A DNA stretch of 64,000 bases, taken from contig MSXN01000021.1 in NCBI GenBank assembly GCA_002083555.1, positions 101,728 to 165,727 of the forward strand. Reading direction: 5' to 3'. The DNA is from Nitrospira sp. ST-bin5. Its GTDB lineage: Bacteria > Nitrospirota > Nitrospiria > Nitrospirales > Nitrospiraceae. The notes under the pieces are model-generated. The model did no database searches. It saw only the letters and a program-made list of their open reading frames with translations, and had not been told where the DNA came from. Both the position numbers and the translations under genes were made by a program. Of the stretch, positions 18,027 to 27,060 are shown in pieces. Numbering within the stretch: position 1 is the stretch's first letter; every line of letters starts with the position of its first letter.

Positions 18027-18944
18027 TCATTGCCGCGCCAGTTCGGATTCCGGTTCTGGCCCACACGGCTTCAGTCTGAGCGACTGGCCTGCTGCCTCCG
18101 CAATGTCTCTGATGGCGCGTTCCAGGTTGACCCCGAGTTGGACTTCTTTCCGCCGTCGCTCGTCAGGAGGAAACACGGCGAGCGTCTTCCCGGGAATCAG
18201 GACCATGACCGTCTGCGTACTCCACAGCGGTCCGCCACAGGGCACTATCTGCTCAGCCTCGACTTCGACCCGCACAGGCCGCAGTGCCCAGCCAAAGGCA
18301 TAGGCCCCGCCCCACCAAAACGGGAGATCCGTGGACAGATCGAGCGCCATGAAGCCGCTTACAATGGCTGGGTTCCAGCCTGAAGCGAATCCAACGGTCA
18401 GGAGATGAGCGGTCGCTGTCATCGCCCAACCTCCCACCCAGTACTGCCAGCGCACGGCACCATAATCCGGAATGCGTCCTGTGACAATGAGGTCGGCCCC
18501 GCTCTCGTCGGCCAGGGCGCGGAGTTGCGCGTCGCTGAGCCGTTCAGGCCGAATGCCGAGATTACCGACCAGACGCCTGGCTTCACTGAACGGCACGACG
18601 CGGAATCCCGGTTGCACGGCCAACTGTTCCGTCAACAGCCGTTGCGCTCTGAGCTCGACCTCCTCGATGAGCTGCGCTCGGATGACCGGTTCGATTTCTT
18701 CCGGCGGCGTCTCCTCGAACGTCTGCATTTGTGTGCTCTTCGTGATCGGGGCTTCCAGCATCACCTGCGCCACCATGATCGTCATCGGGTGATCTGGCGG
18801 GGGGAGCGTGCTGGACCACCAGCTGGCACATCCACCGGTCAGGCTGAGCAGGACCAGGGTGAGCGCAGCAAGCAGGCGGGACGTTCCGCGTGCGCTATAG
18901 TGCTTCCAGAGGCCACGCCCCTCATCGCTCGCTACGGCTGTCAT
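18027..18944 (-). CDS. putative lipoprotein, unknown function
   Basis: A 305-residue protein with a hydrophobic leader and lipobox-like LTGGC (Cys39). A block around residues 120-170 (FRVVPFSEARRLVGNLGIRP, then SGADLIVTGRIPDYG) resembles periplasmic proteins that report on sub-pathway components such as CsgG or DUF799-like lipoproteins, but I cannot assign a family. The ATG at 18944 follows AAGGAGAGG, which is better than the upstream start at 19025. The gene lies between the czc operon and the SHOCT gene on the same strand. Confidence 0.65.
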   Translation of the reverse strand: MTAVASDEGRGLWKHYSARGTSRLLAALTLVLLSLTGGCASWWSSTLPPPDHPMTIMVAQVMLEAPITKSTQMQTFEETPPEEIEPVIRAQLIEEVELRAQRLLTEQLAVQPGFRVVPFSEARRLVGNLGIRPERLSDAQLRALADESGADLIVTGRIPDYGAVRWQYWVGGWAMTATAHLLTVGFASGWNPAIVSGFMALDLSTDLPFWWGGAYAFGWALRPVRVEVEAEQIVPCGGPLWSTQTVMVLIPGKTLAVFPPDERRRKEVQLGVNLERAIRDIAEAAGQSLRLKPCGPEPESELARQ

Positions 18945-18991
18945 CGCCCCCTCTCCTTGCACCACCCATCCTCGTGAAGAAACCATGAGGT

Positions 18992-19402
18992 CTACGGCCC
19001 ACAGCGCTGAAAGATCTCTTCGCAATGCGCATGCGAGTCGGCTGACGCTGGTGTCATCCGGAGCCGTATCTCGGTGACGCGGTCATCCTGCAGCGTCACG
19101 ATGGCGGTACACCCGTGCCGCGCCCCTTCGGGGCGGCTGCCCTTGGAACCGGGAAATGACCCTTCCAAGGGTCCGCTTTCCCTGTGATACGTCAGGATTC
19201 TCACCCCGTCATGTGATGACGCGGTCCGGGACGGCCCAGCGCAGGCCAGCACTTCTGATTCGGAATGGCCAATCAGGTACTGTTGCGCACTGACGGGATG
19301 CGATGCAGGTGTCTCGACGCAGGCGCTGATCGCGGTCGGAGCAAGACACACAAGCATCATGATGAGAAACCACCGAGGACCACCACGACAACTGAACCTC
19401 AT
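18992..19402 (-). CDS. small putative lipoprotein downstream of czcA
   Basis: A 136-residue protein with a leader ending ISAC (Cys28), then YLIGHSESEVLACAGPSRTA, which resembles the start of small outer-membrane assembly lipoproteins of the SmpA/OmlA type, though the match is short. The start overlaps the end of the czcA-like gene by four bases, so it is cotranscribed with the pump. Cysteines at the C-terminus (HCEEIFQRCGP) may form a disulfide. Function unknown. Confidence 0.65.
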   Translation of the reverse strand: MRFSCRGGPRWFLIMMLVCLAPTAISACVETPASHPVSAQQYLIGHSESEVLACAGPSRTASSHDGVRILTYHRESGPLEGSFPGSKGSRPEGARHGCTAIVTLQDDRVTEIRLRMTPASADSHAHCEEIFQRCGP

Positions 19403-22400
19403 GTGGCCACCTCTCTGTCAGAAGCCGGTGTGAGGAGGGCAGTCTCCACAGCGCGCCGCTGTGTGATTCGCTGTTCCATCCAGTGATACAACACAGGCAT
19501 CACCACCAGGATCAAGGCGGTTGAGGAAAATAACCCTCCGATCACGACCAGGGCCAGTGGCCGCTGTATTTCAGAACCGGGGCCGGTGGCCAGCAGCAGG
19601 GGAATGAGCGCCATCATCGCGACGCCCGCGGTCATCAGCACCGGACGCAACCGCAGGACCATGCCGGTCAGCACCGCCTCCTCCAACGGCAACCCCTGCT
19701 CCCGCAGCTGGTTGATATACGCGATTTTCACCACTCCGTTGAGCACCGCGACCCCGAACAAGGCAATAAAGCCGACGGAGGCCGGCACCGACAGATACAG
19801 CCCGCCGAGCAGCAGTCCTAGCAGCCCGCCGACCATTGCAAACGGAATCGCGAGCAGGATCAGCGCCGCTTGCCTGAGGTTCCCGAACGTAAAAAAGAGG
19901 AGCAGAAAGATCAGCGCAATGACCAGAGGCACGACAATGGCCAGACGTGCCATGGCTTGCTGTTGGTTTTCAAATTGGCCGCCCCAGGTGACATAATAGC
20001 CCGGCGGAAGTTTCACTAGTCGACTCACCGCGGCTTGAGCCTCTTCGACGGCGCCGACCAGGTCACGCCCGACCACATTAGCTTCGATCACAATCCGACG
20101 GCTCGCATGCTCCCGGCTGATCTGTGCCGGCCCTTCCACAATGCGAATGTCGGCCAGCTCGCGCAGGGGAATGCGGGAGCCGTCCGGCGCGGTCACCCAC
20201 AGCGCGGCAATCGTCGCCACATCAGCGCGCTGCGCATCCGGAAATCGCACCCGGATCGGAAAGCGCCATTGCCCTTCGAACACCTCCCCGGCGGCGATCC
20301 CAGCCCCGACGGCTTCGATCACCTCGGTGATCTCCGCGACATTGATGCCGTATCGCGCGATCTTGGTCCGGTCGATGTCGAGCTTCAAATAGTAGAGGCC
20401 CGACACCTGCTCGACCCGGAGATCCGTCATGCCGTGCACCTGCCGCACCTCCCGAGCGATCTCGTCTGCTTTCACCCGCAACGTCTCCAGGTCATCGCCG
20501 AACAATTTGATGGCGACCTGGGACCGGACCCCCGACACCAGTTCATCGACCCGCATGGCAATCGGCTGAGACAACCCAAAGGCGATGCCAGGCACTTGCG
20601 CCAGCCGCTGGCGAACCTGCTCTTCGATCTCAGCTTTGTACTGCGCCTGCCACTCGGATTCCGATTTGAGCAAGACATACATGTCGCTGAGTTCCATGCC
20701 CATCGGATCCGTCCCGAGTTCGTTGGCGCCCGTGCGCGAGACCACGGAGCGCACGTCCGGGATCTCCAGCAACACCCGCTCGACGTCCCCCGCGATCTTC
20801 AGTGATTCGGTGAGGCTGATGCTGGGGAGCCGCATCATATTCACCACGATCGACCCTTCGTCCATGATCGGCACGAATTCGCGGCCAATGAACGGAATCA
20901 GCGCCGCCCCTCCGACGAGCACGCCGACCGTCGCCAGCACGATCAGACGGGTTCTGCGGATCGCCCCCTCCAACATCTGCCGATACCGCCGCCGGACACG
21001 GTCCAACAGACGCCCGCCCTCGGTGGCCGCACGCGGCTTCATCAGGATCGCCGCGAGCACGGGGATCACCGTCACGGAGAGCAGGAGGGAACTCAGCAGC
21101 GCGATCACCACTGTCAAGGCCAGCGGAATAAACATCTTGCCTTCCATCCCTTGGAGTGTCAGGAGCGGGACGAAGGTCAAGGCGATGATCAACTCTCCGA
21201 AGAGGCTCGGCTTCCGCACTTCCAGCACGGCGCGTAAGACCACCGGCAACCGCTCGGCGATCACGAGGGTTCGACCTTGGGTCTGCTCGCTCAGATGGCG
21301 CTCCACGTTTTCCACCTGCACGATCGCCGCATCGACAATCATCCCCAGCGAGATGGCCAAGCCGCCCAACGACATCAGATTCGCCGAGAGGCCGACTTGC
21401 TGCATGATCAGGAAGGTGGCCAGGATGGCCAGCGGCAACGTCAGGGCGACGACAATGGCACCGCGGAGATTCCGGAGAAACAGATACAGCACGAGGATCA
21501 CGACCGCGACGCCCTCCAGCAATGCCTTCTCGACTGTATCAAGCGCCCGCGCCACTAATTCGATGCGGTCATAGAAGGGGACCATCTTCACACCGGCCGG
21601 CAACACCCCGTTGATCAGCTCGACCTTGTCTTTTACCGCTGAGACCACCGCCCGGCTCTTGCCGCCGCGAAGCATGACGGCAATGCCTTCGAGCACCTCG
21701 CCCTTCCCATCTCGCGTCACACCCCCCAAGCGGATCGCGGTCCCTTGGCGAACCTGGGCGACGTCCCGGAGATAGATGGGCGTGCCTTTGTGCGCCGCCA
21801 CCACAATCTGTTCCAAATCCGTCACCGAGCGAGCCAGTCCCACGCCGTGGATCACCAACTTATCTCCGCCCTGCTCGATGTACCCGCCCCCGGCATTTTG
21901 GTTGTTCCCTACGACGGCCACGTGGACTTGGCGCAACGTGAGCCCAAAGCTCGTCAAGCGATTGGGATCGACGAGCACTTCATACTGCTTCGCCATGCCG
22001 CCCAACGTGTCGACATCCGCAAGACCTGGGACGGCGCGCAGCATCGGACGGATGACCCAGTCTTGGAGAGTCCGTAACTCCCGCAGGGTCTGTGTCGAGC
22101 CCTCGACGAGATACATGAACACTTCGCTTAATCCCGTACTGACCGGGCCGAGCTCAGGCTCAGCATTTTGTGGGAGCCGGGATTGGGCCAGGAGCATCCG
22201 TTCCAAGACGAGTTGCCGGGCGAAATAGATATCCATCTTGTCTTCAAAGACCACCGTAATCACCGAGAGCCCAAACTTCGACACGGACCGCAGTTCCGTT
22301 TTGCCTGGCAGATTGGTGAACTCGATCTCCAGAGGAAAGGTCACGAGACGTTCGATTTCTGCAGGAGCCAGTGAGGGGGCCTTGGTAATCACTTGGATCT

Positions 22401-22536
22401 GGACGGGCGTCACGTCGGGAAAGGCATCGATCGGCAGATGGCGGAACGCCGCCACGCCACTGACGATAAGCCCCAGCACGACGAGCAGCACGATGAGTCG
22501 CTGCTCCAGTGCAGTACGGATCACTCGTTCAATCAT
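19399..22536 (-). CDS. czcA: CzcA-type heavy-metal RND efflux pump
   Basis: A 1045-residue HME-RND pump. The helix-4 motif is LAISLGMIVDAAIVQVENVE with the proton-relay Asp. The loop that in CusA carries a metal Met reads MRVDELVSGVRSQVAIK, without that Met, so this pump differs from the two CusA-like pumps in the window and is more probably for Zn, Co, Cd or Ni. It overlaps the adaptor gene by four bases, a sign of translational coupling. It is part of the order czcC, czcB, czcA, followed by two lipoprotein genes. Confidence 0.9.
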   Translation of the reverse strand: MIERVIRTALEQRLIVLLVVLGLIVSGVAAFRHLPIDAFPDVTPVQIQVITKAPSLAPAEIERLVTFPLEIEFTNLPGKTELRSVSKFGLSVITVVFEDKMDIYFARQLVLERMLLAQSRLPQNAEPELGPVSTGLSEVFMYLVEGSTQTLRELRTLQDWVIRPMLRAVPGLADVDTLGGMAKQYEVLVDPNRLTSFGLTLRQVHVAVVGNNQNAGGGYIEQGGDKLVIHGVGLARSVTDLEQIVVAAHKGTPIYLRDVAQVRQGTAIRLGGVTRDGKGEVLEGIAVMLRGGKSRAVVSAVKDKVELINGVLPAGVKMVPFYDRIELVARALDTVEKALLEGVAVVILVLYLFLRNLRGAIVVALTLPLAILATFLIMQQVGLSANLMSLGGLAISLGMIVDAAIVQVENVERHLSEQTQGRTLVIAERLPVVLRAVLEVRKPSLFGELIIALTFVPLLTLQGMEGKMFIPLALTVVIALLSSLLLSVTVIPVLAAILMKPRAATEGGRLLDRVRRRYRQMLEGAIRRTRLIVLATVGVLVGGAALIPFIGREFVPIMDEGSIVVNMMRLPSISLTESLKIAGDVERVLLEIPDVRSVVSRTGANELGTDPMGMELSDMYVLLKSESEWQAQYKAEIEEQVRQRLAQVPGIAFGLSQPIAMRVDELVSGVRSQVAIKLFGDDLETLRVKADEIAREVRQVHGMTDLRVEQVSGLYYLKLDIDRTKIARYGINVAEITEVIEAVGAGIAAGEVFEGQWRFPIRVRFPDAQRADVATIAALWVTAPDGSRIPLRELADIRIVEGPAQISREHASRRIVIEANVVGRDLVGAVEEAQAAVSRLVKLPPGYYVTWGGQFENQQQAMARLAIVVPLVIALIFLLLFFTFGNLRQAALILLAIPFAMVGGLLGLLLGGLYLSVPASVGFIALFGVAVLNGVVKIAYINQLREQGLPLEEAVLTGMVLRLRPVLMTAGVAMMALIPLLLATGPGSEIQRPLALVVIGGLFSSTALILVVMPVLYHWMEQRITQRRAVETALLTPASDREVAT

Positions 22537-23714
22537 GGCGTGCCCTCCGACGGCATCTGCTCGCGGAGCAACTCCGACTTCAAGGCATAACTGCCTTCCG
22601 TCACCACATCGTCCCCAGCCACCAGGCCCGTGACCACCTGAATATACTCGTGTGAGGCTTGACCGAGCGTCACCTCACGGGACTCGAACCGACGCGGTCC
22701 CCGCACCACGAACGCGACCGTCCGGCTGCCAACCTGCAGCACCGCCGCGCGCGGCACGCTTAAGACGGCTTGCTCGTCCGTGATCAAGGTGACCTCGGCA
22801 AACATCTCCGGCCGCAATCGGCCGTCAGAGTTGGCCACATCCGCACGCGCCGTCACAGTCCGCGTCGTGGGATCGATCACGGCCCCGACATAGGTAATCG
22901 CGCCTCGAAAGATGGTGTCCGGATACGCCGACACCCGCACTTCGACGGGAAGCCCCGTCTTCAGCCGACCGGCCTGTTGCTCCGGGAAATCGGCGCGCAC
23001 CCAGACGGTCGAGAGATCCGCCACGGTGAAGAGCGTCGTATTGGGATCGACGACTTCGCCGATCGTGGCGTTCCGCGCGATCACCTCCCCGGTAAAGGGG
23101 GCTCGGAGGGAGACTCGCGCGACCTCCGCATGGGGTAAGGTCCTGGCGGCCAACCGCTCGATCTCCCGCTCCGTCATGCCGAGTAAATGCAGCTTTTCCT
23201 CCGCTTCGTGCAGGTCGGCGCGAGCATTCTCGTAGTCAGCCTCGCGCCGCTGCTGTTCACCCGCGCCGATCGCGCCGCGATCCAGCAGTGCTGTGGCCCG
23301 TTCGAGCGCCTTCTCCGCCACGCTCAGCGTGGTCCTTGCTTTGCGGTATCCCAGCTGAGCGGCTGCAAAGGCCGGGCTATCGAGCAGGAGCAGTCGGTCG
23401 CCTTCCTTCACCCGATCACCAAGGTTGGCATAGACCGCCACAATATGGCCGGGGACTCGCGCACTGAGCTGGGCTAAGCGATTCTCGTTGGGCAGGATCT
23501 TTCCCGCCTGCGCCTTGAGGGCCGTCCGAATCGGACGGAGCGCCACGCGATCGGTTTGGAGCCGCGTGAGGGTCGGGCTCCCGTCCGGCAATTCGAGAAT
23601 GCCGGGCTCAGCGGCCGCCGTGGCCGTCGGCTTCGGCGCGTCCTCTTGCTTCGACTGGCAAGCTGTGAGACCGATGGCTAGCAACAGGAGCAGCGTCACG
23701 ACGCGAGGAGTCAT
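22533..23714 (-). CDS. czcB: CzcB-type periplasmic adaptor lipoprotein
   Basis: A 393-residue membrane-fusion protein with a lipobox LTAC (Cys19), a barrel-sandwich domain (NRLAQLSARVPGHIVAVYAN), an alpha hairpin (about 120-185) and a beta-barrel domain. There is no Met-rich or His-rich metal site, unlike the adaptor at 9893. It joins the CzcA-type pump to the TolC-type channel. It overlaps both neighbouring genes by four bases (ATGA), so all three are translated as a unit. Confidence 0.9.
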   Translation of the reverse strand: MTPRVVTLLLLLAIGLTACQSKQEDAPKPTATAAAEPGILELPDGSPTLTRLQTDRVALRPIRTALKAQAGKILPNENRLAQLSARVPGHIVAVYANLGDRVKEGDRLLLLDSPAFAAAQLGYRKARTTLSVAEKALERATALLDRGAIGAGEQQRREADYENARADLHEAEEKLHLLGMTEREIERLAARTLPHAEVARVSLRAPFTGEVIARNATIGEVVDPNTTLFTVADLSTVWVRADFPEQQAGRLKTGLPVEVRVSAYPDTIFRGAITYVGAVIDPTTRTVTARADVANSDGRLRPEMFAEVTLITDEQAVLSVPRAAVLQVGSRTVAFVVRGPRRFESREVTLGQASHEYIQVVTGLVAGDDVVTEGSYALKSELLREQMPSEGTP

Positions 23715-24964
23715 GGCAACCCTCCCACCGCTCGCTCCAATCGGGCGAGCGCGATGGAATGATCGGCTCGTGCTTGGGCATACTCAAGGAGGGTCTGGCG
23801 GTACACACGCTGGGTATCGATGACCTCGAGCAGACTCGCCACCCCCTGGCGAAAACTAAACTGCGCGATGTCGAGCGCTTCTTTGGCCTGATAGAGAAGC
23901 CCTTGCTCAAAGACCCGTATTTGTTCTTGCGCGGTTCGCGCCTCCTGAAAATGCTGGGTGATCGTCTGTTCCAATTCCTGCTGTACCCGCTCCCGTTCGG
24001 CCTGCGCCCGTCGCTGGGCTCCCATCGCGGCACTGATTTCTCCCTGCCGGCGATACCAGATGGGCAGCGGCACACTCAATCCGGCTGTGACGGATTCATC
24101 CCCGGTTTCCCGATGATACACGCCGAACACCGCCACGTTCGGTACACGTGATGCCCGTTCCTGTTCGATCGTGAATTCGGCCTGCTCCACTGCTTTCTGT
24201 TGACGGCGCAGGGCGGGATGGCCCTTCAGGGCCTGCTCCGTCAGCTGGCGAAGATCCAGTCCTGACCTGACCGCTTCGAATTCTCCCTGGATCTGATAGT
24301 TCTCTCCCAGAGCCTTCCCCGTAACCGTATTGAGCTTGGTGCGGGCTACGAGCAGCGCATTGTCCGCCCTGGCCAGATCCTTCCGGGATTTTTGGAGTTC
24401 GACGGTCGCCTTGACGAGCTCGAATTTCGGCGCTTCCTTCGTGCTGACCCGTGCACTGATCAACTTCACGAGGTCTTCAACCGTCTTCACATTCTCCTTG
24501 GCCAGTTGGGCATCTTGCTGGGCGAAGAGCAGCTGAAAGAACGCGGCCTTCACCTCGGCCATGAGAATCACCCGTGATTCTTCCACCCCGGCGAGGGCGC
24601 CGGCCACTCCCGCGTCGGCCGCCCGTAGTCGGGCTGCGCGTTTGCCCAGCCACTCCAGCGGTTGCTCCACGGTGATCGTGCGTTCGGTGACGCGAGCGCC
24701 GGTACTAGGGTCTCGAATCGCGCCTGGCCCAGCGGATCCGGTGATTGATGGGTTGAGATATGCTCCCGCAACGACCCGCTGCCCCTGGCTCTGCTCCACT
24801 ACTCCCTCCGCTGCGGCCAGAATCGGATTGCGGTTGAGTGCCAATTCGACTACGTCATCGAGCTTGAAGATACGAGCATCTGTGTTGGCGGACACTGATT
24901 CCCCGCACGAGATGCTTCCTACAAGCGAGGTAATGCCAATAAGACACAAGGTTGTGTATTGCAT
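23711..24964 (-). CDS. czcC: CzcC-type outer-membrane channel
   Basis: A 417-residue TolC-family protein with a signal peptide (MQYTTLCLIGITSLVGSISC) and two helical repeats, as in CzcC. The ATG at 24964 has GGAAGG seven bases upstream. An extension to 24994 is not needed. It is the outer-membrane duct of the CzcCBA complex. It is preceded by a small exported Cys protein gene 76 bp upstream. Confidence 0.88.
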   Translation of the reverse strand: MQYTTLCLIGITSLVGSISCGESVSANTDARIFKLDDVVELALNRNPILAAAEGVVEQSQGQRVVAGAYLNPSITGSAGPGAIRDPSTGARVTERTITVEQPLEWLGKRAARLRAADAGVAGALAGVEESRVILMAEVKAAFFQLLFAQQDAQLAKENVKTVEDLVKLISARVSTKEAPKFELVKATVELQKSRKDLARADNALLVARTKLNTVTGKALGENYQIQGEFEAVRSGLDLRQLTEQALKGHPALRRQQKAVEQAEFTIEQERASRVPNVAVFGVYHRETGDESVTAGLSVPLPIWYRRQGEISAAMGAQRRAQAERERVQQELEQTITQHFQEARTAQEQIRVFEQGLLYQAKEALDIAQFSFRQGVASLLEVIDTQRVYRQTLLEYAQARADHSIALARLERAVGGLP

Positions 24965-25040
24965 GAAAGACCTTCCCCATTGCCTGCATGGCAAGGCTTC
25001 TATTGCTGCTACATTGTGAAAACAGCTAGTTGACGATGAG

Positions 25041-25355
25041 TCAGAGACTCAGGGGAGGGTGGTAGAGGAATTTGACGAAGGTCGGCAAGTACAATGTAAA
25101 GGTCAGGATGACATCTTCTGCAAACGGAGAGATGCTTTCAGAAGCAGGAGGGGACACTGACTGGAACAGAACATGGCAAGGACACCCATCATCTGTCACG
25201 GTCCGATCGGGAGACAGAGAAAGATCCAAGGCTTCGACGAGACTTGGAGTCGATCCGATTTGCCACTCACCAAAACAGGTGAAGCCAGTCAATTGGACTC
25301 CGAGGAGGAGGACCAGCCCGACCACTAGCATATTTGCGTTTCGCCCTTTCAACAC
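25041..25355 (-). CDS. small exported cysteine-bearing protein heading the czc operon
   Basis: A 104-residue protein from a GTG start with GGAGG nine bases upstream. A signal peptide (MLVVGLVLLLGVQLTGFTC) is followed by a short chain with FTCFGEW and DDGCPCHVLF, the latter a CxC pair that could bind metal. The C-terminus is hydrophobic. No family is recognised. It occupies the same place as the proteins at 13002 and 47209, at the head of an RND operon, but sequence similarity to them is weak. Confidence 0.6.
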   Translation of the reverse strand: MLKGRNANMLVVGLVLLLGVQLTGFTCFGEWQIGSTPSLVEALDLSLSPDRTVTDDGCPCHVLFQSVSPPASESISPFAEDVILTFTLYLPTFVKFLYHPPLSL

Positions 25356-25533
25356 GAGCTATGCCTCCGTTTACAAATTAATATAGCATAGCCCTTCTCG
25401 CTCAGCTGGAAATTCTTCGTAATGTATTAGCCAATACTTGACCATCCAGGCAGTGAAAGAGTAAGTCCAAGCATCTCGGGTCCTGCCACTCCATAATGGT
25501 TTCTGATCGTATTGAAGGAGAGTACAGCTCATC

Positions 25534-25611
25534 ATGCTGCTGACTAAATCAGTTTTGCTGTATATCTTGGCTGGGATATTTGAAATAGGTGGAGGACATG
25601 CATGCATCTTC
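25534..25611 (+). pseudogene. ynfA: relic of a third ynfA gene (start only)
   Basis: The plus strand encodes MLLTKSVLLYILAGIFEIGG followed by GHACIF and a stop. The first 21 residues match the first helix of YnfA-family proteins, where GGYLVWLWLRE should follow. The rest has decayed. An AAGGAG lies about 14 bases upstream. With the genes at 13493 and 13859 this makes three broken ynfA copies. Confidence 0.55.
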
Positions 25612-25985
25612 TGAGGCTTTCATGTTGGTGCGAACGGCCTTATTGGGATATGTTGACTAGCATGCATCATAGGATGGATGAGCAGGGCAGGAAATTTCAG
25701 AAGTAGGTACCGTAAAGAGTACCGCTGTACCTTCTATCTTTCAGTTTACGTACCGTTTACGTCCAAACTCGTAAGCGGTTTACGTGTGCCGATCAAATGA
25801 AACGGCGTAAACAACTTTACATATGCCGCAATGCAAATCTTGTTAATCTTCCAATAAATCAATTGGTTCGAGAAGTACTACTTGAAGGAATCTAGTCCCC
25901 CCAACTCCTTAGTACAGCCGTTTCCCCACCTTACCCTTGCGCCTCTTCGGCATCCTCCTAGAATACGTCTTCCTGCGAGGCCCCT
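25612..25985. other. non-coding stretch with regulatory-like repeats
   Basis: No convincing gene between the ynfA relic and the HNH protein gene. It contains an imperfect inverted repeat around 25701-25735 (AGGTAC / GTACCT) and the GTTTACGT repeat group at 25744-25812, followed by an AT-rich stretch to about 25870. Confidence 0.5.
25744..25812. repeat. phased GTTTACGT repeats
   Basis: GTTTACGT occurs at 25744, 25755 and 25778, that is 11 and 23 bp apart (about one and two helical turns). Inverted relatives CGTAAGC (25770-25776) and CGTAAAC (25806-25812) lie on the same side. The third copy with its inverted partner forms CGTAAGCGGTTTACG. This spacing suits a protein binding cooperatively to one face of the DNA. 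Confidence 0.6.
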
Positions 25986-26424
25986 ATGCCCTTCTCGATT
26001 TGTCCCTACCGTCGCTTCTTTGTGCCTTCGGCCGTCATGCCAACCAAGTTCCTCACGGGAGCGTCACTCTGCTTGGCACTCAGCCTCCTATGGACGCCCT
26101 ATGATGCATTGGCCCGAGGAGCAGGGAGCAGCCACAGCAGCAGGAGTCATTCATCAGACCATCACTCCTCAAAAAGCCACGCACATTCCAACGCTGCATC
26201 AGGCGTCCAGCGTGATAGCCACGGACGCATTACGCGAAGTGCGGAAGCGACGCAGCATTTCAAGAAGAGTAATCCGTGCCCGTCCACAGGGAAAAGCCGC
26301 GGAGCCTGTCCGGGCTATGTCATCGATCACGTGGTGCCGCTGAAACGGGGGGGGGGGAGATGCCCCTGAGAATATGCAATGGCAAACGAAAGAAGCGGCC
26401 AAAGCCAAGGACAAGGTGGAGTAA
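25986..26424 (+). pseudogene. exported HNH-nuclease-like protein, frameshifted in a G11 tract
   Basis: An N-terminal leader (ASLCLALSLLWTPYDALA), a Ser/His-rich linker, then GRITRSAEATQHFKKSNPCP and GYVIDHVVPLKRGG, the start of an HNH motif of the type CPGYVIDHVxPLxxGG. A run of eleven G at 26347-26357 shifts the frame and gives an early stop at 26369. With ten G the frame continues DAPENMQWQTKEAAKAKDKVE to a TAA at 26422, restoring the HNH Asn block. Either a true frameshift, a phase-variable tract or a sequencing error. The start could also be the ATG at 26037. Confidence 0.72.
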
Positions 26425-26445
26425 CGTCAACAAGGAGGAATCCCG

Positions 26446-26715
26446 ATGCGCCGTCTATTCGCAACCGCATTGATTGTATTTGCCCTCGCTGGTTTGCCCT
26501 TCCCTGCCATAGCCGCCGAACAGTCCGATCTCCTCGACATTAACACCGCCACCGTTGAACAACTGAAAACTCTGCCTGGGATCGGTGACGCCTACTCTGA
26601 GAAGATCATCAAGGGCCGTCCGTATCAGCGGAAGGATGAGCTGGTGCAGAAGAAGATTCTCCCACGTGCGACTTATGAGGGAATCAAGTACAAGATTGTG
26701 GCGAAGCAGAAGTAG
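26446..26715 (+). CDS. ComEA-like helix-hairpin-helix protein
   Basis: An 89-residue exported protein: signal peptide MRRLFATALIVFALAGLPFP and on to AIAAE, then a ComEA-type helix-hairpin-helix (DINTATVEQLKTLPGIGDAY) to the end. Such proteins bind DNA in the periplasm. In competence ComEA receives DNA for uptake, but many short ComEA-like proteins have no known role. AAGGAGG stands before the ATG. The HNH-like gene ends 21 bp upstream, so the two may form one transcript dealing with extracellular DNA (inference). Confidence 0.85.
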   Translation: MRRLFATALIVFALAGLPFPAIAAEQSDLLDINTATVEQLKTLPGIGDAYSEKIIKGRPYQRKDELVQKKILPRATYEGIKYKIVAKQK

Positions 26716-27060
26716 CGCTTCCTGCCGTAGAGGTATCCGCATGCCTAAACAATTTTTAGCCATCACCGGATTGCTCGTTGTCAGGTTTTTCTGATTGCCG
26801 AATTCCCGGTGTCTGAGGCTCAGACTCGCGGCGGAGGGCACGGATATCGAGATGGGGGGCATAGCAGTGGTGGGCATGTGGGGGTACGCCCACATACATG
26901 AAAAGACGGAACCTTTGTCCAGCCTCACCAGAGGACAGCGCCCAATTCGACCCAGCGGGACAATTTTAGTAGTACGCCCAATTCGAATCCGTACACCGGT
27001 AAACCAGGGACATGGGAACCAGAACGGTAAACTTGAAGCTCTCTCTTCTTTTTGCTGGCT
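26716..27060. other. stretch without a convincing gene
   Basis: A 17-codon start (MPKQFLAITGLLVVRFF, 26741-26794) looks like the leader of a lost exported protein. The 12-mer CGCCCAATTCGA occurs twice, at 26939 and 26975. Nothing else is recognised before the IS end at 27061. Confidence 0.4.

Noticed and set aside
18405..18977. Plus-strand frame of 190 codons
   Set aside because: Antisense to the lipoprotein gene at 18027, with no supporting signal.
25371..25607. Minus-strand frame of 78 codons
   Set aside because: It is antisense to the ynfA relic and has no supporting signal.
26939..26986. Direct 12-bp repeat CGCCCAATTCGA
   Set aside because: Two copies only, with no flanking structure. 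It may be an IS scar but is too short to claim.
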